Positions 20,404 to 28,882 of a DNA stretch of 64,000 nt are shown here, piece by piece; within the stretch, counting starts at the first letter, position 1; every line of letters begins with the position of its first letter. A model generated the notes under the pieces. The model was not told where the DNA came from. It made no database searches and worked only from the letters and a program-made list of their open reading frames with translations. The stretch spans positions 186,001 to 250,000 of the forward strand of contig NZ_BAABHK010000012.1 in assembly GCF_039542055.1 (NCBI RefSeq), written 5' to 3'. Both the position numbers and the translations under genes were made by a program. The DNA comes from Actinoallomurus vinaceus. GTDB taxonomy: Bacteria > Actinomycetota > Actinomycetes > Streptosporangiales > Streptosporangiaceae.

Positions 20404-21402
20404 GTGACCGCACCGATCGAGGTCACCGGGTCGGAGCTCGAGGCAAGACCCGATGCCGTCCTCGGCGGCGCGCGCAAGATCGAGGGGCGCTCGCTCGGTC
20501 AGATCGCGCTCATGCGGCTGCGGCGCGACAAGCTCGCGATGACCGGCGGCGTCGTGGTGGTCCTGCTGATCCTCATGGCGATCTTCGCCCCGGTGCTGAC
20601 CTCCTGGTTCGGGCACCCGCCGAGCCAGTTCCACCAGGACCTCATCGACCCGAACCTCCAGCGCCCGCTGCACGGCCCGTGGCACTCGGGGATCAGCGCG
20701 AAGTTCCCGCTCGGCATCGAGCCGACCAACGGCCGGGACATCTTCAGCCGCATCGTGTACGGCGCCCGCATCTCGCTGCTCATCGCCTTCCTCGCGACGC
20801 TCCTGTCCGTGGTGATCGGCACCGTCCTCGGCATGATCGCCGGATACTTCGGCGGCTGGGTCGACACGGTGATCGCCCGCGCGATGGACGTCTTCCTCGC
20901 CTTCCCGATCCTGCTGTTCGCCATCGCGCTCGCCGGCGTCGTGCAGGGCAAGGTCTTCGGGCTGTCCGGCAACGGCCTGCGCGTCGGTCTGCTGATCTTC
21001 ATCATCGGCTTCTTCAACTGGGCGTACATCGGCCGGATCATCCGCGGCCAGACGCTGTCGCTACGCGAGCGGGAGTTCGTCGACGCCGCGCGGGCGATGG
21101 GAGCGCGCGCCCCGTACATCCTGTTCCGCGAGCTGCTGCCGAACCTCGTCGGCCCGATCCTGGTGTACTCCACCCTGCTGATCCCGACGAACATCCTGTT
21201 CGAGGCGGCACTGTCCTACCTCGGTGTCGGCGTCAACGAGCCGACCCCGACGTGGGGCGGCATGCTCTCCCAGGCGGTCCCGATCTACTCGGTCGACCCC
21301 TGGTTCATGATCGTGCCGGGCGTCGCGATCTTCGTGACGGTGCTCGCGTTCAACCTGTTCGGCGACGGCCTCCGCGACGCTCTGGACCCGCGTGCCCGCT
21401 GA
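20404..21402 (+). CDS. ABC transporter permease, DppC/OppC type
   Basis: The 332-residue inner-membrane subunit of a peptide/nickel-type importer. An N-terminal OppC_N segment (LGQIALMRLRRDKLAMTGG, then a membrane helix) precedes the BPD_transp_1 domain. The EAA loop is visible around EREFVDAARAMGARAPYILFRELLPN. I chose GTG 20404 because GGAGG lies 9 bp upstream; an in-frame ATG at 20329 has no such site. The order permease C, binding protein, permease B, ATPase D, ATPase F is unusual, since the C permease usually follows B. Confidence 0.9.
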   Translation: MTAPIEVTGSELEARPDAVLGGARKIEGRSLGQIALMRLRRDKLAMTGGVVVVLLILMAIFAPVLTSWFGHPPSQFHQDLIDPNLQRPLHGPWHSGISAKFPLGIEPTNGRDIFSRIVYGARISLLIAFLATLLSVVIGTVLGMIAGYFGGWVDTVIARAMDVFLAFPILLFAIALAGVVQGKVFGLSGNGLRVGLLIFIIGFFNWAYIGRIIRGQTLSLREREFVDAARAMGARAPYILFRELLPNLVGPILVYSTLLIPTNILFEAALSYLGVGVNEPTPTWGGMLSQAVPIYSVDPWFMIVPGVAIFVTVLAFNLFGDGLRDALDPRAR

Positions 21403-21450
21403 ACCACGTGCTTTCGCCAGGAAGAATCCCACAAGGAGGAACGTAGCCAA

Positions 21451-23202
21451 ATGAGGAGATCAATCCCTCTCGTCGCGACGGGGCTCGCGGCGACCCTCAC
21501 CCTGGCCGCCTGCGGCGGCGGGAGCGGTGGTTCGGGCGGGAGCAGCAGCGGTGACGGCTCGTTCAACGCCGGCCTTACCCGGGCCGTGAACCCGTCGACC
21601 AAGACCGGGGGCACGCTGCACCTGGCCAACGCGGGTGACTGGGACAACGTCGACCCCGCGGACACCTACTACGCGTTCTCGTGGAACTTCGCGCGGTTCT
21701 ACGGACGGACGCTGATGATGTTCAAGTCCGTGCCGGGCAAGGACGGCCTCCAGCTGACCCCCGACCTCGCGCAGGGCCCGGGCCAGCACAGCGCCGACCT
21801 GAAGACCTGGACCTACAAGCTCAAGCCGGGCATCAAGTACGAGGACGGCACGCCCGTCAAGGCGCAGGACATCAAGTACGACGTCGAGCGGACGCTGGAC
21901 AAGAAGACGTTCCCGAACGGGCCGACGTACTTCAACGACTACCTCGACCTGCAGGGCTACACCTCGCCCTACAACGACAAGACCCCCGGCAAGCTGGGCC
22001 TGAAGGCCGTCGAGACGCCGGACGACTCGACGATCATCTTCCACCTGAAGAAGCCGTTCGGCGCGTTCGACTACTTCGCGATGCAGCCGTCCACGATGCC
22101 GGTGCCGCCGGCCAAGGACACGGGCGCGAACTACAAGCAGCACGTCGTCGCCACCGGCCCGTACAAGTTCGAGAACTACACGCCGGGCAAGTCGATCACG
22201 CTGGTCCGCAACACCAACTGGGACCCCAGCACCGACCCGAACCGCAAGCAGCTGCCCGACCGGGTCGAGGTCCAGCTCGGCATCAACGCCGACGACGTCG
22301 ACAACCGCCTCATCAACGGCTCCCTGCAGAGCGACGTGCAGAGCACGGGCGTGCAGGCGGCGGCCGCGGCCAAGATCCAGTCGCAGCCGCAGCTGAAGAA
22401 GAACGCTGACGCCGCCCCGACGGCCCGCCTCTGGTATGTCGCGGTCTCCGGTGACGTCAAGCCGTTCGACAACGTCCACTGCCGCAAGGCGATCGAGTAC
22501 GCGGCCGACAAGCAGGCCATGCAGACCGCGTTCGGCGGCCCGCTGTCGGGCGGCGACATCGCCACGCACCTCATCATGCCGGTGCTGGCGGGCAGCAAGG
22601 ACATGAACCCCTACCCGTCCGGCGCGGACAACCACGGCGACATCGCCAAGGCCAAGCAGGAGCTCGCCGCCTGCGGCCAGCCCAACGGCTTCAAGACCGT
22701 GATCAGCGCCCGCACCGAGCGGACCAAGGAGGTCAACGCCGCGCTCGCGCTGCAGCAGAGCCTCGCCAAGGTCGGCATCCAGGCCGAGATCAAGAAGTTC
22801 CCGCAGGGCGACTACTTCAAGCTGTACGCCGGTAAGCCGGAATACGTGAAGAAGAACGGCCTCGGCCTGATGATGATGGCGTGGGCGGCGGACTGGCCGG
22901 AGGGCTTCGGCTACCTGTCCCAGATCGTCGACAGCCGTGTCATCCGCGAGGCCGGTAACACCAACCTCGGCGTCAAGGACCCTGAGGTCGACAAGACGCT
23001 CGACAAGGCCGTGGTCACCGCCGACACGACCGCCCGGAACGACCTGTGGGCCCAGATCGACGCCAAGGTCATGGACGACGCCTACATCGTGCCGTTCCTG
23101 AACGTCAAGGGCCTGATGTACCGGCCGGCGAACGTCAAGAACGCGTTCATCAACCAGGGCCTGAACGGCGAGTACGACTTCGTCCAGATGGGCGTGAAGT
23201 AA
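21451..23202 (+). CDS. ABC transporter substrate-binding lipoprotein, family 5 (peptide/nickel type)
   Basis: A 583-residue SBP_bac_5 protein with a lipoprotein signal: basic start, hydrophobic stretch and lipobox LAAC with Cys21, followed by a Gly/Ser linker. It should be anchored outside the membrane and deliver oligopeptides or a similar solute to the permeases. KYEDGTPVKAQDIKYDVERTL is the family signature region. AGGAGG lies upstream of the ATG. It is probably the most highly expressed gene of the operon, as two hairpins follow it. Confidence 0.93.
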   Translation: MRRSIPLVATGLAATLTLAACGGGSGGSGGSSSGDGSFNAGLTRAVNPSTKTGGTLHLANAGDWDNVDPADTYYAFSWNFARFYGRTLMMFKSVPGKDGLQLTPDLAQGPGQHSADLKTWTYKLKPGIKYEDGTPVKAQDIKYDVERTLDKKTFPNGPTYFNDYLDLQGYTSPYNDKTPGKLGLKAVETPDDSTIIFHLKKPFGAFDYFAMQPSTMPVPPAKDTGANYKQHVVATGPYKFENYTPGKSITLVRNTNWDPSTDPNRKQLPDRVEVQLGINADDVDNRLINGSLQSDVQSTGVQAAAAAKIQSQPQLKKNADAAPTARLWYVAVSGDVKPFDNVHCRKAIEYAADKQAMQTAFGGPLSGGDIATHLIMPVLAGSKDMNPYPSGADNHGDIAKAKQELAACGQPNGFKTVISARTERTKEVNAALALQQSLAKVGIQAEIKKFPQGDYFKLYAGKPEYVKKNGLGLMMMAWAADWPEGFGYLSQIVDSRVIREAGNTNLGVKDPEVDKTLDKAVVTADTTARNDLWAQIDAKVMDDAYIVPFLNVKGLMYRPANVKNAFINQGLNGEYDFVQMGVK

Positions 23203-23243
23203 CTCCTCTCTTCCTAGAAGGCAGGTGAAGGCCGCCGGTGGTC

Positions 23244-23278
23244 GGCGGGCGAGACGCCCGCCGGCCACCGTGGCCGGG
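23244..23278 (+). promoter_or_regulatory. Double hairpin after the binding-protein gene
   Basis: Two perfect adjacent hairpins, GGCGGGCG/CGCCCGCC with loop AGA (23244-23262) and CCGGCCA/TGGCCGG with loop CCG (23262-23278). Such structures after binding-protein genes often stabilise the upstream mRNA or reduce downstream transcription. Here they also bear on which start codon the next gene uses. Confidence 0.55.
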
Positions 23279-23282
23279 CACT

Positions 23283-24296
23283 GTGGTCACATTCCTCATC
23301 CGGCGTCTGATCGCCGCCATCGCATTGCTCGTCATCGTGAGCATGGTGACGTTCGCGATCTTCTTCCTCGTACCGAGGCTGACCGGGGCCAGCACCGCGG
23401 ACCTCGCCTCCCGGTACGTCGGCAAGAGCGCCGGTCCGCAGGCGATCCACGAGGTCGAGGTACGGCTCGGGCTGAACAAGCCGCTGGCGATCCAGTACTG
23501 GAACTTCGTCAAGGGCATCGTCGTCGGCGCGCACTACGACTTCGGACCCTCGAAGGTCTACTGCGGGCCGCCGTGCTTCGGCTACTCCTTCATCAACCAG
23601 ACCCCGGTCTGGCCGGACCTGCTCGACCGGGCCCCGGTCACCCTCTGGCTCGCGGCCGGCGCGGCGATCATCTGGCTGCTGTTCGGCGTCACGACGGGTG
23701 TGGTGTCCGCGCTGAAGCGGGGCTCGGCCGTCGACCGCCTCTCGATGGGCCTGGCGCTGGCCGGCGTCTCCCTGCCCATCTTCTTCACCGGCCTGCTGTC
23801 GCTGGCGATCTTCCGCGACAAGCTCGGCTGGTTCCCGAACGCCGGCACCTACGTCGGATTCACCCAGAACCCGATCCAGTGGGCGTCGGCCCTCGTCCTG
23901 CCGTGGGTCACCCTCGCCTTCCTCCAGGCGGCGCTGTACGCCCGGCTCACCCGTGCGGGCATGCTGGAGACCATGGGCGAGGACTACATCCGGACGGCCC
24001 GGGCCAAGGGCCTGCCCGAACGCACCGTGATCGTCCGACATGCGCTGCGGGCCACGCTCACCCCGGTGCTCACGGTCTTCGGTCTGGACCTGGGCATCCT
24101 GCTCGGCGGCGCGGTGCTCACCGAGAGCACCTTCTCCCTACCGGGGCTGGGCAAGTTCGCGATCGAATCGATCAACAACAACGACCTTCCGCGTGTGCTC
24201 GGCGTGGTCATGCTCGGCGCGTTCTTCATCGTGCTGGCCAACCTCATCGTGGACATCCTGTACGCGGTGATCGACCCGAGGGTGAGGCTGTCGTGA
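23283..24296 (+). CDS. ABC transporter permease, DppB/OppB type
   Basis: The second membrane subunit of the importer, about 337 residues, with six predicted helices. The N-terminus MVTFLIRRLIAAIALLVIVSM is typical of DppB, and an EAA-type loop is visible (EDYIRTARAKGLPERTVIVRHALR). I prefer GTG 23283 because the family begins with this sequence and the two hairpins then fall in an untranslated gap. GTG 23238 has a GAAGG site 6 bp upstream and would add 15 residues. The stop overlaps the start of the next gene (GTGA). Confidence 0.9.
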   Translation: MVTFLIRRLIAAIALLVIVSMVTFAIFFLVPRLTGASTADLASRYVGKSAGPQAIHEVEVRLGLNKPLAIQYWNFVKGIVVGAHYDFGPSKVYCGPPCFGYSFINQTPVWPDLLDRAPVTLWLAAGAAIIWLLFGVTTGVVSALKRGSAVDRLSMGLALAGVSLPIFFTGLLSLAIFRDKLGWFPNAGTYVGFTQNPIQWASALVLPWVTLAFLQAALYARLTRAGMLETMGEDYIRTARAKGLPERTVIVRHALRATLTPVLTVFGLDLGILLGGAVLTESTFSLPGLGKFAIESINNNDLPRVLGVVMLGAFFIVLANLIVDILYAVIDPRVRLS

Positions 24297-25354
24297 CCCA
24301 GGACCTGACCGCCGAGCCGACGGACGTCCGGGGGCCGCGGGCCTTCCTGGAGGTCCGGGACCTGCGCATCCACTTCCCGACCGACGACGGGCTGGTCAAG
24401 TCCGTCGACGGGCTGTCGTTCTCCCTCGAACGCGGGCGCACGCTCGGCATCGTCGGGGAGTCCGGCTCGGGCAAGAGCGTCACCAGCCTCGGCCTGCTCG
24501 GCCTGCACAACCGCCGCAACGCCAAGGTCTCCGGCGAGATCTGGCTGGACGGCCAGGACGTCGTCGGCTCCACCCCGGAGCAGGTCCGCCGCATGCGCGG
24601 CCGGAAGATGGCGATGATCTTCCAGGACCCGCTGTCGTCGATGCACCCGCTCTACTCCGTCGGCGCACAGATCATCGAGGCGTACCGGATCCACAACGAC
24701 GTCAGCAAGGAGGTCGCGCGCAAGCACGCGATCGACATGCTGGGCCGGGTCGGCATCCCGCAGCCGGATCGGCGGGTCGACGACTACCCGCACCAGTTCT
24801 CCGGCGGCATGCGGCAGCGCGCGATGATCGCCATGGCGCTCGCCTGCGACCCCGAGCTGCTGATCGCCGACGAGCCCACCACGGCGCTCGACGTGACGGT
24901 GCAGGCGCAGATCCTCGACCTGATCCGCGACCTGCAGGAGGAGTTCGACTCCGCCGTCATCATGATCACCCATGACCTGGGCGTGGTCGCCGAGCTGTCC
25001 GACGACATCCTCGTGATGTACGGCGGCCGGTGCGTGGAGTACGGCTCGGCCGAGGACATCTTCCACCGGCCCGAGCACCCCTACACCTGGGGCCTGCTCG
25101 GCTCGATGCCGCGCCTGGACCGTGACCGGTCCGAGCGCCTGCTGCCCATCAAGGGCTCCCCGCCCAGCCTCATCAACGTCCCGGCCGGCTGCGCGTTCAG
25201 CCCCCGCTGCGCCTACGCTGAGCTCAACGACGGCCGCAGCGAGACCGAGCGGCCGGAGCTGCGCGAGATCGCACCGGGCCACCGGGTCGCCTGCCACCTC
25301 GCCAAGGAGGACCGGCGGCGCATCTGGAACGACGAGATCCGGCCGAGGCTTTGA
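24293..25354 (+). CDS. ABC transporter ATP-binding protein, DppD/OppD type
   Basis: A 353-residue ATPase. It has Walker A GESGSGKS, signature SGGMRQR, Walker B LLIADEPTTALD and the switch histidine in ITHDLG, and a C-terminal oligo_HPY region with a cysteine cluster (CAFSPRCAYA; RVACHL) usual for DppD/F, where it may bind a Fe-S cluster. GTG 24293 overlaps the permease stop codon by four bases, so translation is probably coupled. Confidence 0.94.
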   Translation: MTQDLTAEPTDVRGPRAFLEVRDLRIHFPTDDGLVKSVDGLSFSLERGRTLGIVGESGSGKSVTSLGLLGLHNRRNAKVSGEIWLDGQDVVGSTPEQVRRMRGRKMAMIFQDPLSSMHPLYSVGAQIIEAYRIHNDVSKEVARKHAIDMLGRVGIPQPDRRVDDYPHQFSGGMRQRAMIAMALACDPELLIADEPTTALDVTVQAQILDLIRDLQEEFDSAVIMITHDLGVVAELSDDILVMYGGRCVEYGSAEDIFHRPEHPYTWGLLGSMPRLDRDRSERLLPIKGSPPSLINVPAGCAFSPRCAYAELNDGRSETERPELREIAPGHRVACHLAKEDRRRIWNDEIRPRL

Positions 25355-25439
25355 GCGACAGGACCCTGGGCGGCGGCCGCGCGGCGCCGGCGGTCGACGT
25401 ACGGCACCGGCCCGAGGGCCGGAGTGAACTGGAGACACA

Positions 25440-26528
<1,089 letters not shown>

Positions 26529-26546
26529 GGCGACCAGCGGAACGCA

Positions 26547-26584
26547 CGCCCGCCCCCGCGCCGCCGACGGCGCGGGGGCGGGCG
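26547..26584 (+). terminator. Strong intrinsic terminator of the ABC importer operon
   Basis: A perfect 17-bp GC stem (26547-26563 with 26568-26584), loop CCGA, followed by GTTT after the stem. Confidence 0.85.
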
Positions 26585-26599
26585 TTTCCGCGCCCGGCC

Positions 26600-26696
26600 G
26601 TCAGGCACCGGCACGTCGCCGGGCTGTTGGGCACCGGCACACGGCGCCCGGACGTCAGGTGGGCGTACGCGGCGCGCGGTCGTCAGGCGGCGGTAC
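26600..26696. repeat. Four degenerate tandem units of about 28 bp
   Basis: The core GTCAGGCRSCGGYAC begins at 26600, 26626 (as GTTGGGC), 26654 and 26682, at spacings of 26, 28 and 28 bp. It lies in the 259-bp gap between the importer operon and the orphan binding-protein gene and is not coding in any convincing frame. Confidence 0.6.
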
Positions 26697-26755
26697 GGGG
26701 TGCCCGGTCGCCTCCAGGGCGCCAAGGTGGCGAAGCTCTCATGGCATGCGCTTGG

Positions 26756-26776
26756 TGCAAACATGCACTCGTTGCA
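26756..26776. promoter_or_regulatory. Inverted repeat TGCAA-N11-TTGCA upstream of the orphan binding protein
   Basis: The half sites are at 26756-26760 and 26772-26776, in an AT-richer stretch ending 11 bp before the GTG at 26788. It is a candidate operator; the regulator is unknown. Confidence 0.4.
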
Positions 26777-26787
26777 ATGATTTACCC

Positions 26788-28482
26788 GTGAGAGGCAGAC
26801 TCGCGGCCTGCGCCGTCCTCCTCGTGCTCGGCGCCGCCGCCTGCGGCGGCGGGCGGACCACGGCGCGTCCCGGCACGTCGTACGACCAGGCGTCGTCCCG
26901 GGTCGTGCGCCCGTCGACGGCCCGCGGCGGCACCCTGCGCCTCGCCGTCACCGACGCCCCGGTCTCCCTCGACCCCGGCGACATCGGCCTGGCCTACGAG
27001 GCGGACCTCGCCCGCCTGTACGCGCGCTCCCTCGTCACCTACGCGCCGGCGCCCAGAGCGGCGGGCCTGCGCCTCGTCCCGGACCTGGCCGAGAGCCTGG
27101 GGCGGCCGGGCGACGGCGGCCGGACCTGGACGTACCGGCTTCGCCGCGGGCTCACGTACGAGGACGGCACCCCCGTCCGGGCCCGCGACGTCAAGTACGC
27201 CGTCGCCCGCAGCGGCTACACCGCCCAGCTCACCCACGGGCCCCGCGACCTGCGCGAGGCGCTCACCGGCACCTACTGGGGGCCCTACCTCGACCGCGAC
27301 CTGGACCACTTCACCGGTGTCACCACCCCGGACGACCGTACGGTCGTGTTCCACCTGAAGAAGCCCGACACCGACTTCGACCACCTCGCGGCGAGCCCGC
27401 AGACCGCGCCCGTGCCCCCGGCGAAGGACACCCGGCTCGACTACGAGAGGCACCCGCTGTCGACCGGGCCGTACCGTTTCGCGCGGCACGACGTCGGCAC
27501 GGGTTTCACGCTCGTGCGCAACCCGCACTGGCGCGACGACCCGAACCGCGCGGCCCTGCCCGACCGTATCGAGGTGACCGAGAGGGTCGCCGCCGCCGAC
27601 CTCGACGCCCGGCTGCTGGCCGGCGACCTCGACGCCGACCTGGCCGGCGCGGGCGTCCAGCCCAAGACCCGCGCCACGATCCTCGGCAGCCCCGCGAGGG
27701 CCGCGAACGCCGACGCGCCGCCGACGGGACTCCTGCACTACGCCGCGCTCTCGACCGGCGTCCCGCCGTTCGGCGACGTCCACTGCCGCCGCGCGGTGCA
27801 GTACGCCGTCGACCGCTCCGCGATCCAGCGCGCCTACGGCGGCCCGGCCACCGGCACACCGGCCACGACCATGCTGCCGCCCACGGTCACCGGCCACCGA
27901 CCGGCGAACCCCTATCCGCACGACCTGACCGCGGCCCGGCGGGAACTGCGGGCCTGCGGCCGGCCGACCGGCTTCACCACCGGCATCGCCGTGCGAGGCG
28001 ACCGGCCGGGCGACGTCGCCGCCGCCCAGGCGCTCCGCCGCTCCCTCGCCGACATCGGGATCAACGCCCAGGTCACGACCCTGTCGGCGTTCCAGTGGGG
28101 GAGCAGGGCCGGCTCGCCCGCCTACGTCCACCGGCAGGGCCTGGGCGTCCTCATCGACGCCTGGGCGGCCGACCGCCCCACCGGGTACGGGTTCCTGCGC
28201 CCCATCACCGGCCCGGCCGCGAAGGTCAACAATCCCGACCTCGCCGAGCTGCGGGACCCGGCCGTCGACCGGCTGCTCGACGAGGGGGCCCGGACCACCG
28301 ACGCGGCGCGGCGGGCACGGTTGTGGGGCGACGCGGACCGCGCGGTGATGGAGTCCGCGGCGTTCGTGCCCCTCATCGACGACGAGAGCCTGCTCTACCG
28401 CCCCGCGACCCTCACCAACGCCTACGTGCATCCGGCCTACGGCATGTACGACTACGCGGCCCTGGGCGTCACCCGCCGCTGA
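26788..28482 (+). CDS. Orphan ABC substrate-binding lipoprotein, family 5
   Basis: A 564-residue paralogue of the binding protein at 21.5 kb. Both share ARGGTLRL/KTGGTLHL, YEDGTPVRARDVKYAV, VVFHLKKP and VPPAKDT segments, so they come from a duplication. It has a lipoprotein signal with Cys19 (GAAACGGG). It lies beyond the terminator of the importer and has its own start region (GTG 26788), with no permease or ATPase after it. It may feed a different substrate into the same transporter or be a sensor. Confidence 0.88.
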   Translation: MRGRLAACAVLLVLGAAACGGGRTTARPGTSYDQASSRVVRPSTARGGTLRLAVTDAPVSLDPGDIGLAYEADLARLYARSLVTYAPAPRAAGLRLVPDLAESLGRPGDGGRTWTYRLRRGLTYEDGTPVRARDVKYAVARSGYTAQLTHGPRDLREALTGTYWGPYLDRDLDHFTGVTTPDDRTVVFHLKKPDTDFDHLAASPQTAPVPPAKDTRLDYERHPLSTGPYRFARHDVGTGFTLVRNPHWRDDPNRAALPDRIEVTERVAAADLDARLLAGDLDADLAGAGVQPKTRATILGSPARAANADAPPTGLLHYAALSTGVPPFGDVHCRRAVQYAVDRSAIQRAYGGPATGTPATTMLPPTVTGHRPANPYPHDLTAARRELRACGRPTGFTTGIAVRGDRPGDVAAAQALRRSLADIGINAQVTTLSAFQWGSRAGSPAYVHRQGLGVLIDAWAADRPTGYGFLRPITGPAAKVNNPDLAELRDPAVDRLLDEGARTTDAARRARLWGDADRAVMESAAFVPLIDDESLLYRPATLTNAYVHPAYGMYDYAALGVTRR

Positions 28483-28500
28483 CCGCAGCTCCGCGCCGGG

Positions 28501-28800
28501 TCAGCGGACCAGAGTGACCCGATCCTGGCCCGACGGGCCGACCGTCACCTTCTCGCGCAGGTAGGCGATGAACTCCTCATGGTCACGCCCGTTGCGGTAC
28601 GGGTCGGTGAAGGAGGCCAGGGCGGCGTAGCCGTCCGCGCCGATGAGCGTGTACCCGAGCCCGGCGACGCGGTAGGACCTGGCGAGGTCCAGCGGCCGGC
28701 CGTCGATGAGGAACCTCATTGGGTCCACGCGCTGCCCGATCGGCCGTGAGACGTCGAACGTCGCGCGCACGTTCGCCGAGAAGGCCAGCGGGCCGTACAC
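28501..28800 (-). pseudogene. C-terminal remnant of a 5'-nucleotidase-type metallophosphatase
   Basis: About 100 residues resembling the 5'-nucleotidase C-terminal domain: FDVSRPIGQRVDPMRFLIDGRPLD, then YRVAGLGYTLIGADGYAAL. The metallophosphatase domain is missing. An in-frame stop lies 18 bp before the GTG at 28800, and immediately beyond stands the terminator of the neighbouring permease gene. It is therefore a fragment and unlikely to be functional. Confidence 0.65.
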
Positions 28801-28838
28801 CGTGGTGCCGTCCGTCTACTGAACGCCCCGCGAACACG

Positions 28839-28872
28839 GCGGGTCCCGGCCGGAGGACCGGCCGGGACCCGC
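28839..28872 (-). terminator. Terminator of the FtsX-type permease gene
   Basis: A perfect 15-bp stem (28839-28853 with 28858-28872) and AGGA loop (plus-strand reading), 10 bp past the stop of the minus-strand permease gene. Confidence 0.8.
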
Positions 28873-28882
28873 TCGTGGACCG

